A stretch of 64,000 bases of DNA, taken from assembly GCA_027484425.1 (NCBI GenBank), contig JAIXSZ010000081.1, positions 186,001 to 250,000 on the forward strand. Reading direction: 5' to 3'. Position numbers and translations under genes: made by a program. Below the pieces are notes generated by a model. That model saw only the letters and a program-made list of their open reading frames with translations. It did not search any database and was not told the DNA's origin. This document shows, one piece after another, positions 9,566 through 19,670 of this stretch; the first letter of the stretch is position 1, and each line of letters opens with the position of its first letter. Source of the DNA: Sphingobacteriales bacterium. GTDB taxonomy: Bacteria > Bacteroidota > Bacteroidia > Chitinophagales > Chitinophagaceae.

Positions 9566-10255
9566 TTACCCTACAGATTTTGTATCTATAGCCAGACCTG
9601 GACTCATAGTCGAAGCCATGCTGATACCTTTCAGGTAAGTACCTTTAGCGGTAGGGGGCTTCATACGCACCAGCGTATTGATAAGCTCCTGTGCATTTTC
9701 GGCAAGTTTAGTTGGCTCGAAAGATACACGACCTATAGAGGCGTGAATGATACCTGCTTTGTCTATCTTGAAGGCAATTTTACCACCTTTTACTTCAGTT
9801 ACAGCATTCGCTACATCGTTGGTAACGGTACCTGTTTTAGGGTTTGGCATCAGGTTACGTGGACCTAGTATTTTACCAAGACGACCTATTTTAGGCATTA
9901 CTGATGGTGTAGCAACTATTACATCTACATCCGTCCAGCCACTTTCTATTTTCTGTACATACTCATCAAGACCTACGAAGTCAGCACCAGCTGCTTTAGC
10001 TTCAGCTTCTTTATCGGGCGTACACAGTACAAGTACACGTTTAGTTTTACCAGTACCATGTGGCAATGTGACAGTGCCGCGTATAGCCTGATCAGCTTTC
10101 TTAGGATCTACTCCTAGGCGGATATGTACATCTACCGAGCTGTCAAATTTTGTGAGATTGATTGTCTTCACTACACCAGCAGCTTCTACTAGTGTATATT
10201 GCTTATTTTTATCGAGTTTAGCTTCTACAGCTTTTCTTTTTTTAGTGATTGCCAT
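9566..10255 (-). CDS. rplA: 50S ribosomal protein L1
   Basis: 229-aa two-domain L1 of normal length that binds 23S rRNA at the L1 stalk. Shows the signature [18 protein letters not shown] and a C-terminal [19 protein letters not shown]. Second gene of the operon, 52 bases after rplK. The ATG start matches the family. Confidence 0.98.
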   Translation of the reverse strand: MAITKKRKAVEAKLDKNKQYTLVEAAGVVKTINLTKFDSSVDVHIRLGVDPKKADQAIRGTVTLPHGTGKTKRVLVLCTPDKEAEAKAAGADFVGLDEYVQKIESGWTDVDVIVATPSVMPKIGRLGKILGPRNLMPNPKTGTVTNDVANAVTEVKGGKIAFKIDKAGIIHASIGRVSFEPTKLAENAQELINTLVRMKPPTAKGTYLKGISMASTMSPGLAIDTKSVG

Positions 10256-10307
10256 TGTCAGTTCTTTTGAATAAAGTAAAAAATACTGTCCAGATAGTAG
10301 TTTACTA

Positions 10308-10760
10308 CTACTTTACAGTGATGCCCTCAGGAGGAGTTCCCTCTACAGTGAAGCCCATGCTACGTGCTGTACCCGCCACCATGCTTATAGCACTGACAAG
10401 CGTGAAACAGTTCAGATCAGGCATTTTGTCTTTGGCAATTTCTTCTACCTGAGCCCAGGTTACTTTACCAACTTTCTGACGATTTGGCTCTTTAGAACCC
10501 TTAGATTGTTTGGCAAGCTCCATCAACTGCACAGCAGCAGGAGGAGTTTTGATAACGAAGTCGAAAGACTTATCTGTGTATACTGTAAGTGTTACAGGCA
10601 ATATTTTACCTGCTTTATCCTGCGTACGAGCATTGAACTGCTTGCAGAATTCCATAATGTTGACGCCTTTTGAGCCTAGCGCCGGGCCGATTGGTGGCGC
10701 TGGATTTGCTGCACCGCCTTTTACCTGCAGCTTCACTAAGCCGCTGATTTCTTTAGCCAT
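10308..10760 (-). CDS. rplK: 50S ribosomal protein L11
   Basis: 150-aa L11, part of the GTPase-associated centre. The N-terminus [20 protein letters not shown] and the C-terminal RNA-binding domain ending in [11 protein letters not shown] are canonical. First gene of rplKAJL here; nusG/secE, often upstream, are not within the 355-base spacer toward dnaJ. Confidence 0.98.
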   Translation of the reverse strand: MAKEISGLVKLQVKGGAANPAPPIGPALGSKGVNIMEFCKQFNARTQDKAGKILPVTLTVYTDKSFDFVIKTPPAAVQLMELAKQSKGSKEPNRQKVGKVTWAQVEEIAKDKMPDLNCFTLVSAISMVAGTARSMGFTVEGTPPEGITVK

Positions 10761-10870
10761 TTTTAATTTTTTTTGGTGTTAACGAATTGGCCTTATCTTC
10801 TTTGCAGAAAATCAAGGTTTACAACTCTTCCAAATGCAACCTGTTAAAGAGCAATATGAGAATTGGAGCG

Positions 10871-10878
10871 CAAAGGTA
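10871..10878 (-). promoter_or_regulatory. -7 box of the rplKAJL operon (TACCTTTG)
   Basis: Exact TAnnTTTG match on the minus strand, preceded by a very AT-rich upstream stretch that could act as an UP-like element. It implies a leader of about 100 bases before rplK. No clear -33 TTG at ideal spacing. Confidence 0.5.
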
Positions 10879-10954
10879 TGGTGAAAATTTAAAAGTAAAA
10901 AATAAAAAACAAAATTTTTGCACTTATCCATTCCCACTCCTATTTTCATCAACA

Positions 10955-10996
10955 AAAATCCCCGCTCATCAGGCATACACCTCACACAAGCGGGAA
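10955..10996 (-). terminator. Possible terminator of grpE-dnaJ
   Basis: On the minus strand CCCGCT and AGCGGG(G) arms enclose a loop of about 24 bases with partial inner pairing, followed by ATTTTTG. The large loop lowers confidence. Confidence 0.4.
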
Positions 10997-11115
10997 CTTT
11001 CTATTATCTAATTTGCAATAAGTCCTAAATATCAATAACTACTAATAACTACATACTAGTAAACATTGATACAAAATGACTATCTACTAGGTACTATCAA
11101 CTCTCTACTAAAACC

Positions 11116-12294
11116 CTAACTACCAAAAGCATCTTTTATCTTATCAAAAAAACCACGCTCTTCTTTTTCCGCTTTGGCATTGGGACCTGGCTTAAAGTTG
11201 GGTGAGTTTTTCAATTTCTCCAGCATATCTTTTTCATCATTAGTCAAGTTTTGGGGCGACCATATATTCACCTCTACAAGCTCATCTCCTTTTTCATACG
11301 ACTGAAACGCCGGAAACCCTTTGCCTTTCAGCCTGAATATTTTACCACTTTGTGTACCAGCCGGTATTTTTATTTTGGCTTTGCCATCTATAGTAGGCAC
11401 TTCTGCCTGCATACCTAGTACTGCCTCAGGGAAAGATATATGTAATTGATACACCACATCCAGATCTCTACGGGTAAGGTGTTCATGTTTTTCTTCTTCT
11501 ACCACCAGCAGCAAGTCTCCGGGTGGTCCACCACGCTCACCAGCATTGCCCCTTCCATGCATACTCAACTGCATACCGTCCTGCACGCCGGCCGGGATAT
11601 CCAGACTCAATGTTTCGTCGCCATACACCCTACCCTCGCCACGGCAATTGCCGCACTTTTGGGTTATAGTGCTACCCTCACCATTGCAGGTAGGACAGGT
11701 AGTTACGGTTTGCATTTGCCCCAAAAACGTATTGGTCACCCTACGCACCTGACCCGAACCCGAGCATGTACCACAGGTTTGCACAGAATTTTTGTCTTTA
11801 GCACCACTACCACTGCATTGTGTACAGGATACGTGTTTTTTTACCTTTATTTTTTTATTGGCACCATTGGCTATCTCAGCATAGTCCATTTTCAGTTTTA
11901 TGCGCAGATTGGCACCACGCGAGCCTTGCCTACGGCCACCGCCTCCTCCCTGACCATTAAACATGTTGCCAAACATATCATTACCGAATATGTCGCCAAA
12001 GTTTTGGAAGATGTCTTCCATACGCATACCACCCTGCGGCCCGTAACCACCATAACCACCGCCACCTGCACCTGTAGCCGCATGACCAAAACGGTCATAC
12101 TGCGCTTTCTTATCAGGATTGCTTAGTGTATCATATGCTTCAGCTGCTTCCTTGAACTTCTCTTCGGCATCAGCATTGCCAGGATTGCGGTCAGGGTGAA
12201 ACTGAAGAGCTATCTTACGATAGGCCTTCTTTATTTCATCGGCGCTAGCACCCTTTGCTACACCCAGCACCTCATAATAATCTCTTTTCGACAT
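11116..12294 (-). CDS. dnaJ: Chaperone protein DnaJ
   Basis: 392-aa type I Hsp40 that stimulates DnaK ATPase and delivers substrates. J domain residues 1-70 with HPD at 33-35; Gly/Phe-rich linker about 76-127; zinc-binding domain with four CxxCxGxG-type repeats (Cys 158/161, 175/178, 201/204, 215/218); then the two substrate-binding beta domains. Lies 125 bases downstream of grpE on the same strand; dnaK is not in the window. Confidence 0.98.
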   Translation of the reverse strand: MSKRDYYEVLGVAKGASADEIKKAYRKIALQFHPDRNPGNADAEEKFKEAAEAYDTLSNPDKKAQYDRFGHAATGAGGGGYGGYGPQGGMRMEDIFQNFGDIFGNDMFGNMFNGQGGGGGRRQGSRGANLRIKLKMDYAEIANGANKKIKVKKHVSCTQCSGSGAKDKNSVQTCGTCSGSGQVRRVTNTFLGQMQTVTTCPTCNGEGSTITQKCGNCRGEGRVYGDETLSLDIPAGVQDGMQLSMHGRGNAGERGGPPGDLLLVVEEEKHEHLTRRDLDVVYQLHISFPEAVLGMQAEVPTIDGKAKIKIPAGTQSGKIFRLKGKGFPAFQSYEKGDELVEVNIWSPQNLTNDEKDMLEKLKNSPNFKPGPNAKAEKEERGFFDKIKDAFGS

Positions 12295-12419
12295 ATATAC
12301 TCATTACCCGCACTTAAGCGAGACAATTTCTCTTACCTCCCTACAGAAGGCAAACAGCGTGAATAATATTATTTAAACTTTTTGCTTTCAGAAAAACATT
12401 TCAGTAGATAAAAAGCAGT

Positions 12420-13043
12420 TTATGCTTCTTTACCCACTATTACCTTGGCAAATCTTATTAACTTATCATTTAGGTAATAACCGCTCTCCAGCACATCTAC
12501 CACCTTTCCTTCCTTACCTGGCATAGGTATTTCGGTTATAGCTTCATGGAGGTCTGCATTAAAATCTTCACCTGCAGCTTCCATCTTACGTAGTCCTTTT
12601 TGGTGCATTATGTTGCGCAGTTTACTGAACACCAGCGCTATACCTTCTTTAATGGCAGTTGTGTCTGTGCTGTTTTCTTGTTGTTTTTCAGCACGGTCCA
12701 CATCATCTAGCACCACCAGTAGTGACTCTATAATGTCTCTACCAGCAGTCTGAATCAGTTCTACCTTCTCTTTTGCCTGCCTGCGCCTGAAATTTTCAAA
12801 CTCAGCTATCTGGCGCAAATGCCTATCTTTCAGCTCTGCTATTTCTGCTTGTAGCTTTTCTATTTCTTCATCATTCCCTTCACTTACCAGATCTTTGGCA
12901 CTTATACTGTCATCAGTATTGAGGATGTTTGCCAAAACTTCATCCATATTTTCATTTTGCGACATCTTGTCGGTATTCTCGTTGGCACGGGTAGTGTTGT
13001 CATTATTGCTTTCGCTCATATCCTTCTTTTTTTTGAAAAACAT
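12420..13043 (-). CDS. grpE: Nucleotide exchange factor GrpE
   Basis: 207-aa DnaK nucleotide exchange factor. Acidic/Asn-rich N-terminus, long coiled coil (about residues 55-125; RQIAEFENFRRRQAKEK) and the C-terminal beta domain with HEAITEIPMPGKEG and GYYLNDKLIRFAKVIVG. An alternative ATG lies at 13019 (residue 9). Upstream partner of dnaJ. Confidence 0.97.
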   Translation of the reverse strand: MFFKKKKDMSESNNDNTTRANENTDKMSQNENMDEVLANILNTDDSISAKDLVSEGNDEEIEKLQAEIAELKDRHLRQIAEFENFRRRQAKEKVELIQTAGRDIIESLLVVLDDVDRAEKQQENSTDTTAIKEGIALVFSKLRNIMHQKGLRKMEAAGEDFNADLHEAITEIPMPGKEGKVVDVLESGYYLNDKLIRFAKVIVGKEA

Positions 13044-13135
13044 AGTATTCTATTTATTGTCAATTTCTTTGCCAAAGTGAATTTACAAGACAAAATGTCG
13101 GGCAGTAAAATTAAAACATAAATTTTGCTACGATT

Positions 13136-13486
13136 TCATTTTTCTTCATCATCTACATGCAACAGGTGAAATAATCTGTGAGCTGCTGGTGCCAATATGA
13201 TGCCAATATTTGTAATAAACGCAACACCGCTAAACAAGGCATATGCCGAAGAAAACAATTTCCCGGCTGTATTTTTTATTTCTACTACAGGCCCCATACC
13301 ACTCAGTATCATTGAGGCATTGTGTATGGCATCTATCCATACTATTGCAGCAATGTAATGATACCCAAACACACCTATTAGAAGACAAACCAACAGCAGC
13401 AAAAACGCCATCAGTATATTTTTCAATACTCTCGAATAAAAAACTTGTTTAGGAGCTAACGGTTCATCTTTGGTTTCGTACATCAA
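13136..13486 (-). CDS. Small two-TM protein resembling a K+ channel pore with a degenerate filter
   Basis: 116-aa membrane protein. TM1 about 22-44; re-entrant-like segment WIDAIHNASMILSGMGP (50-66); TM2 about 77-100; short charged tail. The layout TM1, pore helix, filter, short loop with AGKLF, TM2 mirrors two-TM potassium channels, but where a channel has TVGYG the protein has SGMGP. From memory similar small GMGP proteins occur in other Gram-negative bacteria without assigned function. It could be a non-selective or inactive pore, or an unrelated fold. Ends 92 bases from grpE and lies 96 bases downstream of a GT-C-like gene. Confidence 0.55.
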   Translation of the reverse strand: MMYETKDEPLAPKQVFYSRVLKNILMAFLLLLVCLLIGVFGYHYIAAIVWIDAIHNASMILSGMGPVVEIKNTAGKLFSSAYALFSGVAFITNIGIILAPAAHRLFHLLHVDDEEK

Positions 13487-13582
13487 TAATAAATTACAAA
13501 ATATAAAATAAATACCTGAAAAACACCCCTATGAAAATGTACCCTTCGCTCCGAATGACTCCTGTTTACAATAGTCAAATAC

Positions 13583-15892
13583 TTATCTGACAAACAAGTG
13601 ATTGTTTACCATACATTTCCCATCTGCCTGTTTGTTCAGATACACTCCTGCTGCTGGACGCAACATTAGTTCATCCATTACTAGGTAAGCATCGGGTGTA
13701 TCACTGTGTAACATACACCTAATTCTTGCACAGTTCTCCGGCATCCTAAAATACCCTCCTGCTCTAAACCACATACCTTTGCTGTCTGTACTTTCTTTGG
13801 TAAATATAGTTTCTGTGCGCAGCACATTACCGCTAATATCTAAGAAATCTAACAAATAATAGGGACTCTGATAAGTGTTTTTATCCAACAAAAACCAACA
13901 AGAAAACTCATATAGCCTTCCCGCCACAGTATCTTGCACTATTATCTCTTGCACATTGGTTACGTCTTCAGGTATAGCCTTTTTGGCACCCTTACTATAT
14001 AATGCTGCTGCATTAGGCATATCGTCATAGTGATTTACATAAAAAGTTCCACCTCCACCTATTACATTATCACCCACAGGTAGTACTGGCAACATTTGCC
14101 GCACACTATCATTCAGTACACTGTCATTCTGCCTGATACGAGCAGGATAACAAGCAAAAACACGCCACTCATGAAAATCACCTAAATAGTCTGAAGCCTC
14201 CAATAGATATTGCTCATCCGCATTTAGCGAATCATCCTCCATATTCAGCAATAAAATTGGTTTGTTGTTAGGCAGGTCATCCAGTATTGGTTTGTGAACA
14301 AAGGGTCCCCCCATGAGTTTCACCTGATTTTGTATCTGCGACCAAGAAGACCTTGACATCATAGCATCTATAGTAGGTAGCCGCAACTGTAAGCCTGTCA
14401 ACACCACTCCCTTTATTGCCCGTCCAACTATGTCATTGCCGAGCCATAATTTATCTGTGCCTATTTCTATAAAACTCAGCACCAACGATGCCTGAAAATC
14501 ACTAGACGAATGATTATGCAATCGCAGAAAATCTTCCCAACTATGATTATACTGACCTGTTATTATAATTTCATTTTCCTTTTTGTGCTTGAAAATCTCT
14601 TGCTTAGCCACTACATAACCTACAGTCTCAGTACTCCACATACCTATTGCCAACAAAAGAAGTAATGATGCCGCCATTTTTTTACCTTCTTCCATTTTTC
14701 GCTTTGCTATAGCAGATATGTATACTGCTGCATAAACTGCTATTATATAATAGAATATCCAACTGAATCTCCCCAATGTTCTGAACTGCCTGAAAAAAGA
14801 TAAGTACTTCAACAACCAATCCATATGCCATACAAATGGCACACCCATACTAAACAGAAGTGCACCAAAAGCCACAAACAACCACATACCTTCAAATGAA
14901 TAGTTGGTCACATCTGGCACTATCACCTTTTTCTTGCGGGCTCTCACAGCAACTATCAATGCCATAACTACAGTTACAATAGGCACCATACCCGGATAAC
15001 AATAACCTTCACCACCATTCACAGCGTTAATGTTAACAACATTTCGCTGAAAAGCTTGCCATATAGGCGAATAAGAAGATGTAAGAATTTCAGGCCCAGT
15101 AGCACAGTACACCAGCATTCCATAGGGTGCAACAGGGCGGTCGGTCAATGTATCTGTAAGCCCCATAAATAACCCAAACCCACCTAGCAAAAACCCTGCT
15201 GCCAATACAATAGGTAGTAAGTGAGCCAGATATTTCTTTATAGTCTTGCGATAAAACACAACATACCCGACCACATACAATGCCACCCATATAAACACCA
15301 AGGCAGAAAAGTATGGATGCAGAAACACTGCACAAATGCCCAGCACCAATATATACAATGCATACATGCGCCTAGATGTAGCATGATACTGCACCGTAAA
15401 ATAAAACAACATGGGCACCACAAACATATAAGATAACCCGTAATGTCCATCAAACCGCAACACCTGTGGCGACAGCAACCCTATGAGCACTGCAAACAAC
15501 AATGCCAACGGCTGAATCACCCTAAAGTGTACTAAAGTGCGGTATAAATAAACTATCGACAATACAAAACCGGTAGCTATCGCCAGCCACATCACCCCTG
15601 TAGCCTGTTTGGCAGTGATACCTGGCACATATCCTAGTGCTACGGATAACAATGGCTGCCCATCTGTAAACACGATGTGCTCGCCGTATGGGTAGTTCAT
15701 CCCTGTAAAATGCAGCCCTTTGCCATTTAGGACATGATATAGGAAAGTGAATAGATTTTTACCCCCATCGCCATTTACAGATATAAAACAACGAGATGGC
15801 GAGAACACCATATCGGGAAAAGACAACGCAACAGCTGCTGCCGATACTATTATCGCTACCAACAACCATATTTGCCTTCCTGTTTTGTTCAT
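13583..15892 (-). CDS. GT-C-like multi-pass membrane protein with C-terminal beta domain (twin B)
   Basis: 769-aa protein: signal-anchor TM, large lumenal loop with DGGKNLFTFLYH and GMNYPYGEHIVFTD, about ten further TM segments to residue 430, then a soluble C-terminal region of about 330 residues ending in a beta-rich module (YEFSCWFLLD to YLVMDELMLRP). The loop motif resembles DUF6311-type GT-C glycosyltransferases that use lipid-linked sugars; the family assignment is inferred. Strong paralogue of the gene at 16506-18818, with the same architecture and shared motifs throughout. Separated from paaD by 116 bases. Confidence 0.65.
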   Translation of the reverse strand: MNKTGRQIWLLVAIIVSAAAVALSFPDMVFSPSRCFISVNGDGGKNLFTFLYHVLNGKGLHFTGMNYPYGEHIVFTDGQPLLSVALGYVPGITAKQATGVMWLAIATGFVLSIVYLYRTLVHFRVIQPLALLFAVLIGLLSPQVLRFDGHYGLSYMFVVPMLFYFTVQYHATSRRMYALYILVLGICAVFLHPYFSALVFIWVALYVVGYVVFYRKTIKKYLAHLLPIVLAAGFLLGGFGLFMGLTDTLTDRPVAPYGMLVYCATGPEILTSSYSPIWQAFQRNVVNINAVNGGEGYCYPGMVPIVTVVMALIVAVRARKKKVIVPDVTNYSFEGMWLFVAFGALLFSMGVPFVWHMDWLLKYLSFFRQFRTLGRFSWIFYYIIAVYAAVYISAIAKRKMEEGKKMAASLLLLLAIGMWSTETVGYVVAKQEIFKHKKENEIIITGQYNHSWEDFLRLHNHSSSDFQASLVLSFIEIGTDKLWLGNDIVGRAIKGVVLTGLQLRLPTIDAMMSRSSWSQIQNQVKLMGGPFVHKPILDDLPNNKPILLLNMEDDSLNADEQYLLEASDYLGDFHEWRVFACYPARIRQNDSVLNDSVRQMLPVLPVGDNVIGGGGTFYVNHYDDMPNAAALYSKGAKKAIPEDVTNVQEIIVQDTVAGRLYEFSCWFLLDKNTYQSPYYLLDFLDISGNVLRTETIFTKESTDSKGMWFRAGGYFRMPENCARIRCMLHSDTPDAYLVMDELMLRPAAGVYLNKQADGKCMVNNHLFVR

Positions 15893-16008
15893 TTATACCC
15901 GTTTTATCAAAATACCGCCCACAACAGCAGTAGGTATCTGAATGTAATTTATAAAAATTGCAGCTCAGGATACAAATGTATTCAACATTGCAAGGGGTTA
16001 CAACAATC

Positions 16009-16509
16009 CTAATGACACTTGAAATACTCAAATGGCTCCTTGCAACTATGGCATTTATACAGTGCCTTGCAGGATGTAGGCCCGAACTGACTTACCAGCT
16101 CAGTATCAGTTGCCGCACACCTAGGGCAGGTCACTAGCTCAGTTTCAAATAGCCCCAACGACTCAAATGCCTTGCGATTAGGTGGCGCTATACCATAATC
16201 CCTCAGTTTTCGTTTGCCATCTTCCGTCATCCAGTCTGTAGTCCATGCTGGACTCAGTTGTTGGGTCACTGTTAGGTTGGGCACACCACGGCTGGCCAGT
16301 GCCATTCTTATACCTATAGCTATTACATCCATAGCAGGGCAGCCACTATAGGTAGGTGTTATCACCACATTTACTGCTTGTGGATGGTGGCTTACTACTA
16401 CATCTCTTACTATGCCTAGGTCTAGTATAGTAAGCGCAGGCACCTCAGGGTCTGTTACTTCTGCTAGCCACTGGTATATCTGCTCTTTGTTTATCAGCTC
16501 TCTCGTCAT
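16009..16509 (-). CDS. paaD: PaaD-like Fe-S maturation factor (phenylacetyl-CoA epoxidase accessory)
   Basis: 166-aa MIP18-family protein. N-terminal domain carries VTDPEVPALTILDLGIVRDV and the conserved PTYSGCPAMD; the C-terminus has a CxxC..CxxC zinc ribbon (CPRC and CHSC) typical of PaaD/PaaJ. Known PaaD supports assembly of the PaaABC(E) phenylacetyl-CoA 1,2-epoxidase, but no paaA/B/C/E is in the window. Its ATG overlaps the stop of the upstream GT-C gene by 4 bases, implying translational coupling with glycan genes. Family call is good; the role in this context is unclear. Confidence 0.85.
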   Translation of the reverse strand: MTRELINKEQIYQWLAEVTDPEVPALTILDLGIVRDVVVSHHPQAVNVVITPTYSGCPAMDVIAIGIRMALASRGVPNLTVTQQLSPAWTTDWMTEDGKRKLRDYGIAPPNRKAFESLGLFETELVTCPRCAATDTELVSQFGPTSCKALYKCHSCKEPFEYFKCH

Positions 16510-18818
16510 CGTTCTGCACTATTATATATATGATTGTTTGCCATTACCCGTCCATCTGGTAGCTTCGACAGCATTAGTGATGAAGCGGGCCGAAGCAGCA
16601 ACTCATCCATTGCCAGATAAGACGGATTGGGGGAGTTCAGCAATTTACATTTTATCTGTTTACATCCAGCAGGCACCACAAAGTATTCTGATGCTCTGAA
16701 CCACATATTATCGTTATCTACACTCTCTTTAGTCGTTATCACCACTTCTTTCAGTTGCTTACCATTACCATCTTCCATTGACAGCGCAAAGTGTGGCGAC
16801 TTAGGGTCCTTGTCGCCCAGCAACACCCATACCGAAAACTCACTTAGTTGACTATCTGCCATCCCCACCACAGGTACAGTAGCTATCAGGCTATCGTCAC
16901 CTGCAATAGCAGTTAGGGCACCACTTCCATAAAGCTTATCCTTACTCTTACCTGCATCATAGTGCTCATAATACCACACACCTCCACCCACGCAAGTATC
17001 CGTACCCGTCATAAAAGGCACTATCGCTGCCACACTATCGCTCATCTTTTTATCATTTTCAGCTATCCTATCGGGGTAGCACACATATACGTAGCACTGC
17101 GAGTAGTGCCCCAAATAGTCTGATGCTTGTAATATATATTGTTGGTCTAGATCAAGTTTTTCTTCATCGAAATGCAACAATAAAAATGGCTTTCTATTGG
17201 GTATTGCCCTCAGCATGGGCTTATCAGAAAATGGTCCCGCTACCGTTCGCACCTGAGCCTTTGTTTGACCCCACGACGAGCGCGACATCATCACATCTAT
17301 TATGGGTAGTTGCAACTGCATGGCAGCTCGTGTACCCATTGTGTTTGACCACGCACCATTACCCACCCACAGCTTCTCACTACCTACATGAAAAAAACCA
17401 AGTATTAAGACCGCCTGAAAATCACTTCCTTTTAGTTGATGTTCCTTCAAAAACTGAGTCCAGTTTTGTTCATGTTTGGAGGTCATCATATCATAGTTGT
17501 AGGTGGCATTTTGCGCTACTTTTCGGGTGTAGGCTGTATAACCACTTACCTCTATAGCCCATATCAATACACACACCACCAGCAACCCATACCCCATCGT
17601 CACCTTTCCTCTGTTCACCAGCTTGCGCCATACCATATGTAGCAGCACTACACCATATATAGTTATAATATGATAGAAAAACCAACTAAATCTACCCATC
17701 GCCCTAAACTGTTTGAAAAACGACAAATACTCCATAAGCCACATCATGTTCCAGATAAATGGCACACCCATACTGAACAACAGTATTCCCCCAGCCATCA
17801 ACAGCCATATAGGCTCAAAACCCGCTGGATAAATGACAGACACTACCTCTTGTCGTTTTACCTTGCGCCTCCATGCCCACGCCCAGCACAACAGCACCAC
17901 CATTAGCACCACTATGCCTGGGTAAGTATATCCCTCACCACCCCGCTGCAGCTTACCTATCAGCCCCGTACGTTCTATTAGCAACGATAGCGGCGAGTAA
18001 GCCGAGGCAAATATCTGCTTGATGTGTGTATTAGCCTCCATAGGGTTGAAGGGGGTCACAGGTCGGTCTTTTATGGGGTCAGTTAGCCGCATAGTTATGG
18101 CTATCAGCAGCAGCACCCCAGCCACAGCAGCTACCAGTGGCGCAGTGTGCCTCACCCTTTGCAGCATAGGCATACGATAGCACACCAAGTGACCCACCAC
18201 ATAAGCTCCCACCCACACCAGCAGCATTGCCGCATAGTAGGGGTGCAGAAACGCAAAGAAACTTGTAGCCACTAGCAACCAAACCGCATACCGCAGCGCT
18301 CCAGTGCGGTGGTACCTCAGCGTCCAGTAAAACACCATAGGCACAAAACACGCATACGATAATGCATAGTGCCCCAATATGCGCTGTAATTGGGGCGAAA
18401 ATATACCCACCAAACACGCAAACACGATAGCCGATAATGGCGGCACGTTGAACTCCAGCAGTATCCTACTGATGAATATTATAGACACCACAACACTCAT
18501 ACTCACCAGCACCCATAGCACCGTAAGCGCAATAGGTGCAGTCACATTACCTATTGATGCAAAAAACACCGACAACAACGGCATGGCATCTGTAAATACT
18601 ATATGCTCACCATAAGGGTAATTCATCCCCTCAAACCAATACCCCTTTCCCTGTGTGCTATGATATAGATAAGTGAAATTATTCTTTGCACCATCGCCTC
18701 CTATATCTGGCAATATATGCCATGGCTCCAGTGCAATGTAAGAGAGTGCGTATACCACCACACACACTGCCACCACTACCGTCAGCAATAGCCATAAGTT
18801 GCGATGCAGTCTGCTCAT
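16506..18818 (-). CDS. GT-C-like multi-pass membrane protein with C-terminal beta domain (twin A)
   Basis: 770-aa paralogue of the 13583-15892 gene: N-terminal TM, loop with DGAKNNFTYLYH and GMNYPYGEHIVFTDAMP, about ten TM segments, and a C-terminal soluble beta domain ending YLAMDELLLRPAS. The frame is open 77 codons further upstream, but that part overlaps the GT2 gene and lacks protein character; the ATG at 18818 lies 2 bases after the GT2 stop. Predicted to use the polyprenyl-phosphate sugar made by the GT2 enzyme (inference from order). Confidence 0.65.
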   Translation of the reverse strand: MSRLHRNLWLLLTVVVAVCVVVYALSYIALEPWHILPDIGGDGAKNNFTYLYHSTQGKGYWFEGMNYPYGEHIVFTDAMPLLSVFFASIGNVTAPIALTVLWVLVSMSVVVSIIFISRILLEFNVPPLSAIVFACLVGIFSPQLQRILGHYALSYACFVPMVFYWTLRYHRTGALRYAVWLLVATSFFAFLHPYYAAMLLVWVGAYVVGHLVCYRMPMLQRVRHTAPLVAAVAGVLLLIAITMRLTDPIKDRPVTPFNPMEANTHIKQIFASAYSPLSLLIERTGLIGKLQRGGEGYTYPGIVVLMVVLLCWAWAWRRKVKRQEVVSVIYPAGFEPIWLLMAGGILLFSMGVPFIWNMMWLMEYLSFFKQFRAMGRFSWFFYHIITIYGVVLLHMVWRKLVNRGKVTMGYGLLVVCVLIWAIEVSGYTAYTRKVAQNATYNYDMMTSKHEQNWTQFLKEHQLKGSDFQAVLILGFFHVGSEKLWVGNGAWSNTMGTRAAMQLQLPIIDVMMSRSSWGQTKAQVRTVAGPFSDKPMLRAIPNRKPFLLLHFDEEKLDLDQQYILQASDYLGHYSQCYVYVCYPDRIAENDKKMSDSVAAIVPFMTGTDTCVGGGVWYYEHYDAGKSKDKLYGSGALTAIAGDDSLIATVPVVGMADSQLSEFSVWVLLGDKDPKSPHFALSMEDGNGKQLKEVVITTKESVDNDNMWFRASEYFVVPAGCKQIKCKLLNSPNPSYLAMDELLLRPASSLMLSKLPDGRVMANNHIYNSAER

Positions 18819-18820
18819 TA

Positions 18821-19528
18821 TTATTTGTTTAACACTAGGCGAATAAAGTTCACCATTTCGGGCAGCAAAATACGATAATCCATCTTTCTGAATGTTATCT
18901 CCTCCCTTAGCCGTACAGGCACAGCTCGCACACGCAACTTGCCTCCCCTGAAACACTTGTAAATAAACTCCAAATCGAACAAGTATCTGTCTATGGTCGT
19001 GGATAGAAAAACACCTACAGCACTCCGCTGCATCCCTTTTAGCCCGCACTGAGTATCGGTAACAGGCATAGACAAAAACATACGAATAAAAAACCTCAGT
19101 ATCCTCGATATCATTCGGCGCACCACAGGCACATGGGCATAGTAGTCCTCATCCTTTACACCAGCAGCCACATCACATGCATTTGCCAGCAGCAGTTGGT
19201 ATATTTCATACATGCTATTTGTGCTGTAAGGAAAGTCCACATCTGTATATATAATTATGTTCCCTTTTGCAGCTTGCACACCCATCCTGGTAGCATATCC
19301 TTTACCCATGTTAGTGTCATATTGCAATACAGCTACATTGGGTATTGTACTTCGCAGTGTGTCCATTGCGTTGGCTATGCTTGTTTGTGCAGTAGTAAGC
19401 CCATCTAGTACTAAGATAAGCTCCACTGGGAGCCCTACCTTGTCTGCAAACATAGAAAACTCTTTGCATATCACCTGCTCCCAGCCTGGCTGAGGGTTGT
19501 AACATGGCAAGACTACTGATACAGACAT
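18821..19528 (-). CDS. GT2 family glycosyltransferase (polyprenyl-phosphate hexose synthase-like)
   Basis: 235-aa cytoplasmic GT-A enzyme. It has the N-terminal SVVLPCYNP strand, NMGKGYATRMGVQ, the metal-binding DxD as YTDVDFPY (D96, D98) and TQCGLKGMQRSA, as in dolichyl/undecaprenyl-phosphate glucose or mannose synthases. No membrane segments. First gene of a tight operon with a GT-C-like partner, the classic donor-maker plus donor-user pair. Sugar specificity cannot be read from the sequence. Confidence 0.85.
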   Translation of the reverse strand: MSVSVVLPCYNPQPGWEQVICKEFSMFADKVGLPVELILVLDGLTTAQTSIANAMDTLRSTIPNVAVLQYDTNMGKGYATRMGVQAAKGNIIIYTDVDFPYSTNSMYEIYQLLLANACDVAAGVKDEDYYAHVPVVRRMISRILRFFIRMFLSMPVTDTQCGLKGMQRSAVGVFLSTTIDRYLFDLEFIYKCFRGGKLRVRAVPVRLREEITFRKMDYRILLPEMVNFIRLVLNK

Positions 19529-19670
19529 TAGGGGAAATAATAAGGTGCAGAGAAGTATAACGCCATACTGGTCAAAAAATTATACATCAGACACCAAAGA
19601 GTACATATTTGGTATTCGGCAATAAAGACGCCATATAAAGCGTAGACTAAAACTTGGCTATACTTTACTA

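Larger units (their letters stand above)
10761..11115. other. 355-bp spacer between dnaJ and rplK
   Basis: Holds the probable rplK promoter (10871-10878), a hairpin that may terminate the grpE-dnaJ transcript (about 10955-10996), and about 110 AT-rich bases next to dnaJ with TA-rich repeats of ACTA/CTAC. No convincing reading frame or tRNA seen. Confidence 0.6.

Noticed and set aside
18819-19049. 77-residue N-terminal extension of GT-C twin A
   Set aside because: It overlaps the GT2 gene on the same strand and shows no signal peptide or family match; the ATG at 18818 aligns with twin B.
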